This document shows positions 1 to 9,232 of a stretch of DNA of 64,000 nucleotides, one piece after another. How positions within the stretch are numbered: the first letter of the stretch is position 1; each line of letters begins with the position of its first letter. The position numbers and the translations under genes were made by a program. The DNA is from CAVWQV01 sp963757115. GTDB taxonomy: Bacteria; Pseudomonadota; Alphaproteobacteria; Acetobacterales; Acetobacteraceae. The DNA is taken from contig CAVWQV010000005.1 of the NCBI GenBank assembly GCA_963757115.1, positions 236,460 to 300,459 on the forward strand, written 5' to 3'. Under the pieces are notes generated by a model. It did no database searches, was not told where the DNA came from, and saw nothing but the letters and a program-made list of their open reading frames with translations.

Positions 1-624
1 GCGCAGAAATGAGGCGAAGGCGATGGTGATTGCCGCACCAAGCAGCATCACCGTCCAGGCGATTGCCGGCAAGGTGGTGTCCGCCGCGAGCAGCCGGGCT
101 TCCCGCGTGTCCTCAAGATGCGAAGCGGCGGCAAGCAGGGCCGCGTGCAGGTTGATCTCGGCGGGAGTCGCCGGCCGCATTCCGGTAACAGCCCGGTGCA
201 GCGCGTCGAGCGGCGCGGCTCCCGCATCGGCGTGCTTGCCCGAAGCCTGGGCTGGCCACTCGCGATCCACTACCGCGCGTGCATAGCCGATGGTCTCACC
301 GCGCAGTGTCTCGCCGGTCGGCCCGGCAAGGTTGGCGGCTAGATGCCAAACATTGGCGATCGCGGCTGCCTCCTGGAAGCTCGCGCCCTTGGCGGTGTTG
401 AACCCTTCCCACACCAGCATGGTGATGAAGGCGAGCAGCACGGCGTAGAGCACGCCGATGACGGAGAACATGGCCGCCGCTACGTCGTTCTGCCCCCGGC
501 GCCGATCGAGCGGCATGAGGCGGCGTACCACCAACTCCACCGTCATCGCCCCGAGCATCGCCGCCCCGACGACCAGCATCCCGACCGCCCAGACCGGGAA
601 GTCGTAGACCATGTCCGGATGCAT
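1..624 (-). CDS. DUF4239 (bestrophin-like) membrane protein, C-terminus cut by window edge
   Basis: Translating the minus strand from the ATG at 624 gives a membrane protein: a first hydrophobic segment (VWAVGMLVVGAAMLGAM), a short basic loop, a second segment (MFSVIGVLYAVLLAFITML) followed by VWEGFNTAKGASFQEA, then a soluble stretch and a third hydrophobic segment at the window edge. The V-L-Y-A-V-L-L-A-F block followed by W-x-x-F and an EA-rich helix is the DUF4239 pattern, a family of unknown function distantly related to bestrophin channels. The C-terminus lies beyond position 1. A GTG at 639 is an alternative start. Larger frames over the same bases are shadows. The family assignment is from memory of the motif. 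Confidence 0.7.
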   Translation of the reverse strand, partial: MHPDMVYDFPVWAVGMLVVGAAMLGAMTVELVVRRLMPLDRRRGQNDVAAAMFSVIGVLYAVLLAFITMLVWEGFNTAKGASFQEAAAIANVWHLAANLAGPTGETLRGETIGYARAVVDREWPAQASGKHADAGAAPLDALHRAVTGMRPATPAEINLHAALLAAASHLEDTREARLLAADTTLPAIAWTVMLLGAAITIAFASFLR

Positions 625-748
625 CACGAGGTCGATCACCGGCTCGCCGCCCGGGGCGGCGCGGGGCGGGCATTCCGCAGCGCATCGTGTCGGCGATCCG
701 GACGATGCCGCATGCGCGGACCGACCGGATCGGTCGATGGATCGTGGC

Positions 749-1663
749 TCAGACCGCTTCCCAGTTGTAGACGTCGCCGGTACGTTCGAGCTTGGTCAAT
801 CCGCTGCGCCAGGCCGGCAATGCGATCTCGACCATCTTCTCGGGCGTCCAGCCATCCTCCTTCATCAAGATACGGATGGGACGCGGCTGGCTGTAGAGAT
901 ACAGTTCGTTGCCGCGCGCGCCGAAGATGTTGCCGGTGATCTCGGCCGCCGCATCGGTTGCCAGGAACACGGCAAGCCTGGCCACGTGGTCGGGGCTCGT
1001 GCGCTCGGCCCGCTTCTTCAATGTCTCCTCGGAGAGCCCGGGGATGCTCTCGATCATGCGGCTGAAGGCGTGCGGGCCGATGCAGTTGGAGCGCACCTTG
1101 TAGCGCGCGGAGTTGCCTGCGATCGCCCGCGACAGGCCGGCGATGCCGAGTTTGGCCGCGGCGTAGTTCACCTGGCCCACGCTGCCGATCAGCCCGGATG
1201 TCGATGTCATGTGGATGAACGCGCCGCTTTCCTGGGCGCGGAAATGTGGGATCGCGGCGCGGCTCACATAGAAGGCGCCGTACAGATGCACCTTGATGAC
1301 CGCGTCGAACTCCTCGGGGGTCATCCGGTGAAAGATGGTATCGCGCAGAATGCCCGCGTTGTTCACCACGATGTCGACGCGGCCGAAGCTGTCGATCGCG
1401 GTCTTGATGATGTTTTGCGCGGCATTCCAATCGGCGACGCTGTCGCTGTTGACCACCGCGCGGCCCTGTCCGTGCTTCTGGGCGATGCTCTGCGCGACCT
1501 CCTGTGCCGGGCTTTCGTCATGGCCCTCGCCGCTGACCGCGGCACCCACGTCGTTGACCACGATCTTCGCACCTTGGTCGGCCATTGCGAGCGCGATCGA
1601 GCGCCCGATTCCACGCCCGGAACCGGTCACCACCGCGACCTTGCCTTCGAGCAGCGTCCCCAT
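749..1663 (-). CDS. SDR-family oxidoreductase (3-hydroxyacyl-CoA dehydrogenase-like)
   Basis: Classical short-chain dehydrogenase of 304 residues. The NAD(P)-binding motif TGSGRGIG is at residues 13-20, NNAG at 101-104, the catalytic Ser in TSTSG near 154-156 and YAAAK at 167-171. The long C-terminal part and the wording of the N-terminus resemble the dehydrogenase domain of multifunctional beta-oxidation enzymes more than FabG, so an acyl-CoA or steroid-like hydroxyl substrate is possible but unproven. The start is supported by AGGGGAGGG a few bases upstream. The gene is divergent from the GMC oxidoreductase operon, with about 150 bp between them. No frame break is seen. Confidence 0.88.
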   Translation of the reverse strand: MGTLLEGKVAVVTGSGRGIGRSIALAMADQGAKIVVNDVGAAVSGEGHDESPAQEVAQSIAQKHGQGRAVVNSDSVADWNAAQNIIKTAIDSFGRVDIVVNNAGILRDTIFHRMTPEEFDAVIKVHLYGAFYVSRAAIPHFRAQESGAFIHMTSTSGLIGSVGQVNYAAAKLGIAGLSRAIAGNSARYKVRSNCIGPHAFSRMIESIPGLSEETLKKRAERTSPDHVARLAVFLATDAAAEITGNIFGARGNELYLYSQPRPIRILMKEDGWTPEKMVEIALPAWRSGLTKLERTGDVYNWEAV

Positions 1664-1812
1664 TTGTCCCTCCCCTTACCGCTTAACCACCAACCGCCCG
1701 AACATGCGCCGGAGCGCCAGGATTGTCACTCGGTGGTGATCCCGTGCTCGGACCCCGCTATGCGTGGAAGGTGGGATGACCGATTATCCCAGGGTTAACC
1801 CCGGCGGGTCGA

Positions 1813-3403
1813 ATGATGCCGGGCGTAGCGGAGGCTGCATTGGATCATTATGACCTGATCGTTATTGGGAGCGGACCAGGCGGCGGCTCCCTGGCCCATC
1901 GACTGGCACCCACGGGCAAGCGCATCCTGCTGCTGGAACGTGGGGACTACCTGCCACGCTCGCGACTGAATTGGGATTCGAAGGCGGTCTTCGTGGACGC
2001 CACATACCAGGCCAAGGAGACTTGGTACGGCAGCGATGGCCGGGCATTCCATCCGGGGCTGCACTATTTTGTCGGAGGTAATTCCAAGGTCTACGGCGCC
2101 GCCCTCCTGCGCCTGCGGGAGCGGGATTTCGAGAAGATCCAGCACCAGGACGGCGATGTCGCCGGAATGGCCCCTGAAATACCGGGATTACGACCGCTTC
2201 TACAACGAAGCCGAAACGTTGTTCGCGGTGCACGGCCAGAGGGGCGAGGACCCGAACGAGCCGCCGGCTTCCGCGCCGTACCCGCATCCGCCGGTTTCGC
2301 ACGAGCCGCGCATCCAGGAGCTGAACGATACCTTCTCCAGCCAAGGGCTGCATCCGTTCCACTTGCCGCTCGGTATCCGGCTTGAGGAAAGGAATGGCCG
2401 GGCTACGCCCACCAGCATCTGCATCCGCTGCGACACGTTCGACGGGTTTCCCTGCCTGCTGAACGGCAAGGCGGACGCGCAGGTGATGTGCGTCGATCCA
2501 GCCCTCGCCGCCAATCCCAATCTGACGCTTCTAACGGGCGCGTATGTGTCGCGCTTGGAGACCGACGCGGCGGGGCGCAGCGTCACGGCTGTCCAGGTGA
2601 CGCGGGACGGGGCGGAGGAGCGCTACAGCGCCGACATCGTGGTGGTGGCGTGCGGCGCGTTGTCCTCGGCCCTGCTTCTCCTGCGCTCGGCGAGCGACGC
2701 GCACCCGGCGGGCTGGCGAATGGCTCCGGCCTGGTCGGGCGCAACTACATGCGGCACAACCAGTCCGTACTGATGGCGCTGATGCGGCAGCCGAACGAGA
2801 CCGTGTTCCAGAAGACGCTTGCCGTCAGCGACTTCTATTTCAACTCGGATGATTGGGAGTTCCCGCTCGGCCTCATCCAGATGTGCGCCACCTCCCATGC
2901 CGAGCAGATCAAGGCAGAGGCGCTGCCGTCGTGGCTGGAATGGCTGCCCGAAGATGCCGTTCGACGAAATGGCCCGGCACTCCATGGATTTCTGGCTCTC
3001 ATCGGAAGACCTGCCTCGACCCGAGAACCGCATCTTCTACGACGGCGACAAGGTCGTCCTGGACCTCACCGAGAACAACATGGAGGCGCATCACCGGCTG
3101 AGGAAAAAGCTGGAGCAGCACATGGGACAGTCCGGGGCCCACCCGGTCCTGGTGGAGCGAAGCCTCTATCTTGGCAAGGACATCCCAATCGGCGGCACCG
3201 CTCACCAGGCGGGTACGTTGCGGTTCGGGACCGACCCGGTCGAGCCGCGTGCTCGATCTGAACTGCAAGGCTCACGAGCTGGACAACTCTATGTGACGGA
3301 TGCCAGCTTCTTTCCTTCCATCGGCTCCGTGAACCCGACGCTCACCATCATCGCCAACGCGTTGCGCGTAGCCGAGCATCTGCGGGAGCGGCTCGGCGCA
3401 TGA
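1813..3403 (+). pseudogene. GMC-family oxidoreductase, reading frame broken several times
   Basis: Flavin-dependent glucose-methanol-choline oxidoreductase split across frames. The N-terminal FAD-binding motif DLIVIGSGPGGGSLAHRL is in the first frame. Frame changes occur near 2152 (before SPEWPLKYRDYDRFYNEA), near 2690 (before NGSGLVGRNYMRHN), near 2955 (before MPFDEMARHSMDFWL), and as a compensating pair near 3240 and 3285 around VLDLNCKAHELDN. The C-terminal block DASFFPSIGSVNPTLTIIAN is canonical. Every segment keeps family-level conservation and high GC3, so single-base assembly errors are more likely than decay. The last codon overlaps the DoxX start (ATGA). It probably oxidises a sugar or alcohol to a carbonyl or lactone, passing electrons onward. 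Confidence 0.8.
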
Positions 3404-3867
3404 GCTACGCGATCGACCTCGCCGTACGCTACCTGCTGGTGGTGCTGTTCTTTCCCTTCTCGGCGCTGGACAAGATCCTGAATTTCCGCGGTGCGGTGGA
3501 CCAGGCGAAGGAGATCGCGCGTGCCGACGGCGTGGCGACCGCGCTGATCCTGGCGGGCCTGGCTGTCGAGATCCTGATGCCGCTCGGCATCCTGACCGGG
3601 GTCGCGGACCGGCTCGCCGCCTTCATCATGGCCGGGTATTGCGGCGTGACCGCATTGCTGTGGAAGCGCGTTCTGGAAGCCGGGCGATTTCTGGCGCAAA
3701 GGCAGCAGCAAGGGGCGCGACCTGTTCTGGGATTTCCTCAAGAACTTCTCGCTTGCCGGCGGCTTCCTGCTGATAACCTTCGGCCTGACCAATGCCTCCG
3801 TCCCGCCGGTTCTTCGACGATCCACTCTCCTCCACCCACCCCTACAGCCCAGGCGCGACAGCCATGA
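3400..3867 (+). pseudogene. DoxX-family membrane protein, frameshifted
   Basis: Small integral membrane protein starting at the ATG that overlaps the GMC stop codon. The first frame gives DLAVRYLLVVLFFPFSALDK, a loop, a second membrane segment (ALILAGLAVEILMPLGIL) and a third ending TALLWKR. Near 3672 the sense passes to another frame, which supplies FWKPGDFWRKGSSKGRDL, FLKNFSLAGGFLLITFGLTN and, after a further shift near 3805, a FFDDPLSSTHPYS tail typical of this family. The original frame stops at 3867, overlapping the cupin start by ATGA. DoxX proteins commonly sit beside oxidoreductases and may take electrons to quinone; the role here is inferred from context only. Confidence 0.72.
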
Positions 3868-4391
3868 GCGACGCAGGCGAGAAGCCGCAGCATTGCGTTA
3901 CTGGCACCTATGGACCGACGAGGACGGCGTCAGCCACCAGACGCGCGTGCGAGTTGACGGAATGGGAGCTGAAGGGCGTCGGCAACGCCGCGCCGCAATG
4001 GAACGACAAGCAGGCGCGTAGCGAAGCGACCGTCGTGTTCACCGTGCAGCCGGTCGGCTGGGTCGGCGAGTGGCACGAGAATCCGGCGCCGCAATGGATC
4101 GTGCCGCTGTCCGGCCGTTGGTGGGTGGAGTCGATGGACGGGACCCGCGTCGAAATGGGGCCTGGCGAGCTTTCACTCGGCGAGGACCAGAACTGCAGCG
4201 CGGATGCGGCGGGCCGCAAGGGGCATCGCTCGGGCACGATCGGCGACCAGCCCGCGGTGCTGATGACGGTGCAGCTGCACGTTGCCGCCGATCCAGCGCC
4301 CCTGCCACGCGAGATAACCGCATGCCGGAGTGGACCGCCGAACTGGATCCGCGCTTCAAGCGCTGCGTTCTATCCAATGCGCCGCTGCTGA
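3864..4391 (+). pseudogene. cupin-domain protein, frameshifted
   Basis: The start ATG overlaps the DoxX stop. After the first dozen residues, part of the sense lies in another frame (YWHLWTDEDGVSHQT, about 3897-3948) and then returns to the first (CELTEWELKGVGNAAPQW). This is followed by a single beta-barrel core, VFTVQPVGWVGEWHENPAPQ, then IVPLSGRWWVESMDGTRVEMGPGEL and RKGHRSGTIGDQPAVLM. This looks like a one-domain cupin of about 150 residues. As read, the frame runs on to 4391 inside the next gene. A TAA at 4315 in a neighbouring frame is a more natural end, so a third indel is likely. The substrate is unknown; the operon suggests an oxidised sugar or small acid. Confidence 0.62.
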
Positions 4392-5221
4392 CGCTCGGCG
4401 AGGGATATGCTTGGCTGGAGGGCCCGGTCTGGTTCGCCGACGCCAACCAACTCCTGGTCAGCGATCTGCCGAACAATCGGATCCTGCGCTGGACGGAGGA
4501 CAGCGGCGTCTCGGTCTTTCGCCAGCCGTCGAACTTCGCCAACGGCCATACGCGGGACCCGCAGGGCCGGTTGATCGGCTGCTCCCATCGCGGGCGCTGC
4601 ATCACTCGCACCGAGCTCGACGGAACCGTGACGGTGCTGGCGGACCGCTTCGAGGGCAAGCGGTTGAACGGACCCAATGACGTCGTTGTGGCCAGCGACG
4701 GCGGGATCTGGTTCAGCGACCCGTATTACGGCGGCAACACTGATTACGAGGGCGGCAAGCACGAGCCCGAACTGCCGCCGACCTTGTACCGGCTCGATCC
4801 GGGCGGTTCGCTCGCGATTGCGTCGGCCGATTTCACCGGGCCGAACGGGCTCTGCTTCAGCCCCGACGAGAGCCTGCTCTATGTCGCGGAATCCGGCGCA
4901 CAATTCGACGACGACCCGTCTCGGCACATCCACGTGTTCGAGGTCGATGGCAAGCGCCTGCGGAACGGGCGCGTTTTCCACGTCGTGTCGCCAGGCTTCG
5001 CCGACGGCATGCGTTGCGACGAGGATGGGCGGGTGTGGAGCAGTGCGGCGGATGGCGTGCACTGCATCGAGCCGGACGGCACGGTGATCGGCAAGATTTT
5101 GACCGGTGCGACCGTCTCCAACCTGGTGTTCGGTGGCCGAAACCGCTGCCGATTGTTCATCTGCGCCTCCCATTCGCTGATGGCTCTCTACACCAATGTC
5201 CGGGGAGCGCAGCGCCCATGA
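4322..5221 (+). CDS. SMP-30/gluconolaconase/LRE-like hydrolase
   Basis: Six-bladed beta-propeller lactonase of 299 residues. The metal-binding glutamate is in WLEGPVWF, the middle strand has NGPNDVVVASDGGIWFSDP and the later metal Asp/Asn cluster is in GPNGLCFSPDESLLYVAE, as in SMP-30/gluconolactonase. The ATG at 4322 fits the family N-terminus; the 84 residues upstream in the same frame overlap the cupin gene and are spurious. The stop overlaps the next gene's start (ATGA). Family members hydrolyse sugar lactones using Ca2+ or Zn2+, so after a GMC oxidoreductase it could open the lactone product. The exact sugar is not evident. Confidence 0.85.
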   Translation: MPEWTAELDPRFKRCVLSNAPLLTLGEGYAWLEGPVWFADANQLLVSDLPNNRILRWTEDSGVSVFRQPSNFANGHTRDPQGRLIGCSHRGRCITRTELDGTVTVLADRFEGKRLNGPNDVVVASDGGIWFSDPYYGGNTDYEGGKHEPELPPTLYRLDPGGSLAIASADFTGPNGLCFSPDESLLYVAESGAQFDDDPSRHIHVFEVDGKRLRNGRVFHVVSPGFADGMRCDEDGRVWSSAADGVHCIEPDGTVIGKILTGATVSNLVFGGRNRCRLFICASHSLMALYTNVRGAQRP

Positions 5222-6045
5222 AGCTGCGACCGCTCCGCCTGCTACGGGTCGAGCTGACCGTGGCCGACCTGCCCCGGTCCGAACACTTCTACATGGATGC
5301 GCTGGGCTTCACGCTTCTGCGCCGGGAAGATGCCGATCCGGCGATGGTCCGATTGTTGGGAGCCGATCACATCAGACAGACAGTGCTGCAGCGACACGGG
5401 CAAATGCTGGTTTTGCAAGCGTTCCAGCCGCAAGGCTCCGCGTACCGGCCGATGCCTCCGCCTGCTGACCAGGTATTCCAGCACTTCGCCATGCCCGTGG
5501 CGGACATGCGGCAGGCGTTCGCCCGGCTGGCCGCCTTCGCCCCGCTGCCGATCAGCAGCGGCGGACCGCAGCAACTGCCGGAGCGTTCGGGCGGCGTCGC
5601 CGCGTTCAAGTTTCGCGATCCCGACGGCCATCCGTTGGAGCTTCTCCAGTTCCCCGATGGACACGTGAACGGCATCGATCACTCCGCCATCGTTGTCATG
5701 GACGCGGAGCGCAGCATTGCTTTCTATTGCAACCAGCTCGGGTTTCAAGTTGCTTCGCGGCAGACCAACACTGGGCCGGAGCAGGATCACCTGGACGGGC
5801 TGGCGAATGTGGAGGTGGATGTCGTTGCGCTGTCGCCCGAACAGTCGCCACCGCACTTGGAGCTTCTTGCCTACCGGGCGCCCCCGGTGCGGCAAAGGCC
5901 GCTCCGGCGTCCCTGCGACATTGCCGCCACTCGCCTCGTGCTCCAGGTGAGCGGGTTGTCAGTGGAGGGTCATTTGCTCGCCGATGGCAGTCACGCCGCC
6001 GTCATGCACGACCCGGACGGACATGCGCTCACGCTGATCGCATGA
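5218..6045 (+). CDS. VOC-family protein with two glyoxalase/dioxygenase-like domains
   Basis: Protein of 275 residues starting at the ATG that overlaps the lactonase stop. It has two vicinal-oxygen-chelate repeats: the first from LLRVELTVADLPRSEHFYMD to FRDPDGHPLELLQFP, the second from GIDHSAIVVMDAERSIAFY to MHDPDGHALTLIA. Each has the pattern of an N-terminal beta-strand with a metal His/Asp and a C-terminal D-P-D-G-H-x-L-E/T. Extradiol dioxygenases and glyoxalases have this two-domain build; the second domain ends in T rather than the usual metal Glu, so one site may be inactive. It is the last gene of the GMC-DoxX-cupin-SMP-30 operon and converges on zwf. Substrate unknown. Confidence 0.8.
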   Translation: MKLRPLRLLRVELTVADLPRSEHFYMDALGFTLLRREDADPAMVRLLGADHIRQTVLQRHGQMLVLQAFQPQGSAYRPMPPPADQVFQHFAMPVADMRQAFARLAAFAPLPISSGGPQQLPERSGGVAAFKFRDPDGHPLELLQFPDGHVNGIDHSAIVVMDAERSIAFYCNQLGFQVASRQTNTGPEQDHLDGLANVEVDVVALSPEQSPPHLELLAYRAPPVRQRPLRRPCDIAATRLVLQVSGLSVEGHLLADGSHAAVMHDPDGHALTLIA

Positions 6046-6063
6046 TTGGTGGCGCTTCTTTCG

Positions 6064-7620
6064 TCAGAGCTTCGACCAATTGCGTCCGTCGCGCGCAAGC
6101 AACTCGTCCGCGCCGGCCGGCCCTTGGCTGCCAGCGGCGTAGGGCTCGACATCGCCCTTGCCGTTTCCCCAGGCTTCCAGGAGGGTCTGCACGACCCGCC
6201 AGCTCGCCTCGATGTTGTCGGCCCGCTGGAACAAGGTAGCGTCGCCCACCATGCAGTCGTAAAGCAGCGTCTCGTACCCGACGTTCGGCGGCTCCACGAA
6301 AAAATCCTTGTAGCGCATGGAAGTTTCCACCGGGCCAAGCTTCATTTCGGGGCCGGGAACCTTGGCATCGAAGTGCGTCTGAATGCCCTGTTCCGGGTCG
6401 ATCAGCAATCGCACTACGTTGGGCGTCGTCGTGTCCACCTTCGTGTCGCGGAAAATACGATAGGGCGCGGGCTTGAAGTGGATCGAGATCTCCGTCTTTC
6501 GTCCTGCTAAACGCTTGCCCGTGCGGATATAGAAAGGCACTCCGGCCCAGCGCCAGTTCTCGATCGACAGCTTGAGCGCGATATAGGTTTCGGTCCGGCT
6601 GTCCTTCGCTACGTGCGGCTCGTCCCGGTAGCCCGGGACGGGTTTCCCGAACTCTTCCCCGGCGGTGTATTGGCCACGCACCGAATCCTCCAAAGGCACT
6701 GGCCGGATCGCCTCGACCAGCTTGGCCTTTTCGCTGCGTACATCCTCCGCGTCGAAGGAGTTTGGCGGCTCCATCGCGACCATGCACAGCAGAGTGAACA
6801 TGTGGTTGGGGACCATGTCGCGTAACGCGCCGGTCGGCTCGTAGAAGGCGCCCCGCTGCTCGACCCCGACCGTCTCGGCAGCGGTGATCTCCACATGGTC
6901 GACATACTCCCGCCGCCAGATCGGCTCGAACAGGCCGTTGGCGAAGCGCACCGCCATGATGCTCTGAACGGTCTCCTTCCCCAGGAAGTGGTCGATCCGA
7001 TAGAATTGGCTCTCGTCCGCCTGCTTGAGGATGCGCGCGTTCAGCGCCTTGGCGGAGGGAAGATCCGCACCGAACGGCTTCTCGATGACCACGCGCCGGA
7101 ACATGCCGTCCGCCTGCTTCAGCAGCCCTGCTTTTCCGAGCCCGTCCACAACCGTGCCGAAAAAGCGCGCGGCGACCGCCAGGTAGAATACGGCGCTGCC
7201 GTCGCCGATCGCCTTACCGATGCGGGCGAACGTCTCGTCCTGGCTGAAGTCGCCCGAGAGATATTTTAGCCGGCTGGCGACCCAGCCCCACGCGGCGTCA
7301 TCGAGCTTCGGCGTGTAGAATTCGGCTGTCTTGTCCTTCGTGAACGACTGCATCGTCTCGGTAAGCGTGTTTCGCCACGCATTGTCGTCCTGCTCGACGC
7401 GGTCCACGCCCAGGATCGAGAACGTGTCCGCGAGCAGCTTGCTGCCTGCCAGATTATAGAGAGCCGGCATGAGCAGGCGCTTGGTCAAATCCCCACCAGC
7501 GCCGAAGAGCACCAGCGTGCAGGACGGCGCTGGCGCTGTGCCGGCCGCCGAGCTTCCGGTCGCTGGTTTCATCTTGCCGGAGGCGCTCGCGGTTTCGCCG
7601 TCCGTCGGAACATCGGTCAT
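6064..7620 (-). CDS. zwf: glucose-6-phosphate 1-dehydrogenase
   Basis: Oxidises glucose 6-phosphate to 6-phosphogluconolactone with NAD(P)+, the entry to the pentose phosphate and Entner-Doudoroff routes, in the cytosol. The 518 residues are standard length plus a low-complexity N-terminal tail of about 30. The coenzyme motif GAGGDLT is at residues 40-46, EKPFG at 180-184 and the active-site segment RIDHFLGKE at 208-216, with the catalytic His in that block. The frame is intact. No pgl, edd, gnd or other partner is adjacent; an aldose 1-epimerase lies divergently about 200 bp away, a plausible functional link in sugar entry. Confidence 0.97.
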   Translation of the reverse strand: MTDVPTDGETASASGKMKPATGSSAAGTAPAPSCTLVLFGAGGDLTKRLLMPALYNLAGSKLLADTFSILGVDRVEQDDNAWRNTLTETMQSFTKDKTAEFYTPKLDDAAWGWVASRLKYLSGDFSQDETFARIGKAIGDGSAVFYLAVAARFFGTVVDGLGKAGLLKQADGMFRRVVIEKPFGADLPSAKALNARILKQADESQFYRIDHFLGKETVQSIMAVRFANGLFEPIWRREYVDHVEITAAETVGVEQRGAFYEPTGALRDMVPNHMFTLLCMVAMEPPNSFDAEDVRSEKAKLVEAIRPVPLEDSVRGQYTAGEEFGKPVPGYRDEPHVAKDSRTETYIALKLSIENWRWAGVPFYIRTGKRLAGRKTEISIHFKPAPYRIFRDTKVDTTTPNVVRLLIDPEQGIQTHFDAKVPGPEMKLGPVETSMRYKDFFVEPPNVGYETLLYDCMVGDATLFQRADNIEASWRVVQTLLEAWGNGKGDVEPYAAGSQGPAGADELLARDGRNWSKL

Positions 7621-7818
7621 CGCTGGGAACCTCCTTCACGTCGCAGGACTCGAGCGCGCTGCGGGTCATCGTAGATGAACAGTATGGCAATCGCACCGCC
7701 CCTGCATCATCCAACACGCAAACCGTGCTCTAATGACCTGCTTGACTTAGGTGGCCGCAGCGAAGGTCGCAGCGACCACAGTTGGCCTGCCAGCAACTTG
7801 TTGAGTGGAGAACGGACC

Positions 7819-8700
7819 ATGCTCACTCTTGCCGCAGGCCAGCTGCTGCTGACCCTCAATCCCGAGTGTGGCGGGGCGATCGCATCCTTTACCAAGAAGG
7901 GCAACGCGGTTCTGAGGCCGGTTGTCGATCCGAATTTGCTTGCTCAGCACGATCGAAGCCTCGCCGGCTATCCCCTGGTTCCGTTCTCCAATCGGATCGG
8001 CGACGGCCGGTTCACCTGGGACGGCGTGCAATACCAACTTGCGCGCAACTTTCGCGGGGAGCCGCACACCATTCATGGCAACGGCTGGATGCACCCGTGG
8101 ACCGTGGATTCCGCCGGCGATCGCGAGGCGCGACTAAGCTTCGAGCACCGGCCGCTCGGCTCGGCCGCATCCGAGTGGCCGTTTCGCTACATAGCCCGGG
8201 AGCGGTTCCGCCTGCACGACCGCGGGCTGGACATCACAATGGAAGTAATAAACGGCGACAGCCGGGTCATGCCGGCCGGCCTCGGGTTCCACCCTTATGT
8301 GCCGTGCGGCCAGAGTACGACGGTGCAGTTCGACGCTGGCTACGTTTGGCTCAGCGGCTCTAGCGGTTTGCCGGCTGAAAAACTGCCGGTCAGCGGACAC
8401 TGGGACTTTCGCCAGCCGCAACCGATCGAGCCGCCGAAGATCGATGATTGCTATGCCGGTTGGTCCGGAACAGTTCACGTCGCGTCCGGCGACCAGCACT
8501 TCTTGCAAATTACCGGGTCGTCGGTGCTGCGACATCTCGTGCTGTACACACCTGTAGGCAGGGACTACTTCGCCGTCGAGCCGGTCAGCAACATGTCAAA
8601 CGCAATCAATCACCAGGATCTAGCCGATAACGGACTGGTGTCGCTGCAACCCGGCGATCGCCTGGAGGCGACGATCAGCTTCGCTGTCGGCGGAACTTGA
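7819..8700 (+). CDS. aldose 1-epimerase (mutarotase family)
   Basis: Interconverts alpha and beta anomers of aldoses in the cytosol. The 293 residues contain NRIGDGRF at 58-65, the HTIHGNGW block at 83-90, a GFHPY block with the second histidine and AVEPVSNMSNA with the catalytic glutamate, as expected for GalM-like proteins. The ATG at 7819 follows GTGGAGAACGG and fits the family N-terminus; the 48 in-frame residues upstream look non-coding. Divergent from zwf. The substrate is not fixed by sequence. Confidence 0.88.
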   Translation: MLTLAAGQLLLTLNPECGGAIASFTKKGNAVLRPVVDPNLLAQHDRSLAGYPLVPFSNRIGDGRFTWDGVQYQLARNFRGEPHTIHGNGWMHPWTVDSAGDREARLSFEHRPLGSAASEWPFRYIARERFRLHDRGLDITMEVINGDSRVMPAGLGFHPYVPCGQSTTVQFDAGYVWLSGSSGLPAEKLPVSGHWDFRQPQPIEPPKIDDCYAGWSGTVHVASGDQHFLQITGSSVLRHLVLYTPVGRDYFAVEPVSNMSNAINHQDLADNGLVSLQPGDRLEATISFAVGGT

Positions 8701-8749
8701 GCGGCGGCGGTCGAGGCCACCGGCCCTCTCCAACAAGGAAGGAGGCAGG

Positions 8750-9199
8750 ATGAACGATGCGAAGACCGCCCTCGGGCAGAAGATTTTGGGCGTCAAGCGG
8801 CGCAAGAGCCTTTCCTGGGCCGATATCGCCGCCCGGCTCGGCCACGCGCCGACCTGGACGTGCGCCGCGTGCCTCGGCCAGATGTCGATGTCGGCCGAGA
8901 CCGCGGAGAAAGCCGGCGTGCTGTTCGGCCTGGAGCCCGACGAGATCGAGACGTTGCAGGCCATCCCGTATCGCGGGTCGCAGCAGCCGATGCCGCCGAC
9001 CGACCCGCTGATCTATCGCTTCTATGAGCTGGTCATGGTCTACGGCGCCACCTGGAAGGAGCTGATCCAGGAGGAGTTCGGTGACGGCATCATGAGTGCC
9101 ATCGACTTTGACATGACCCTGGACCGCCAGCCCGACCAGAAGGGCGACCGGGTGAAGGTCACAATGAGCGGCAAGTTCCTGTCGTACAAGACCTACTGA
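8750..9199 (+). CDS. cynS: cyanate hydratase (cyanase)
   Basis: Catalyses bicarbonate-dependent breakdown of cyanate to CO2 and ammonia (via carbamate). The 149 residues match the family length. The N-terminal helix-turn-helix-like domain (SWADIAARLGHAPTW) is followed by the catalytic domain with Arg90, Glu93 (YRFYELVMVYG) and Ser116 (GDGIMSAIDF), equivalent to E. coli R96, E99 and S122. A strong AAGGAGG lies just upstream of the ATG at 8750. No cynT (carbonic anhydrase), cynX or cynR is adjacent, so it is a stand-alone cyanase. Confidence 0.95.
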   Translation: MNDAKTALGQKILGVKRRKSLSWADIAARLGHAPTWTCAACLGQMSMSAETAEKAGVLFGLEPDEIETLQAIPYRGSQQPMPPTDPLIYRFYELVMVYGATWKELIQEEFGDGIMSAIDFDMTLDRQPDQKGDRVKVTMSGKFLSYKTY

Positions 9200-9232
9200 G
9201 CCTCGCCGGTTTGCTATTGATGCGAGGGGCGT

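Noticed and set aside
9200..9232. possible bidirectional terminator between cynS and the DUF2937 gene
   Set aside because: CCTCGC and GCGAGG could form only a 6-bp stem with a 15-base loop and no U-tract; too weak to list.
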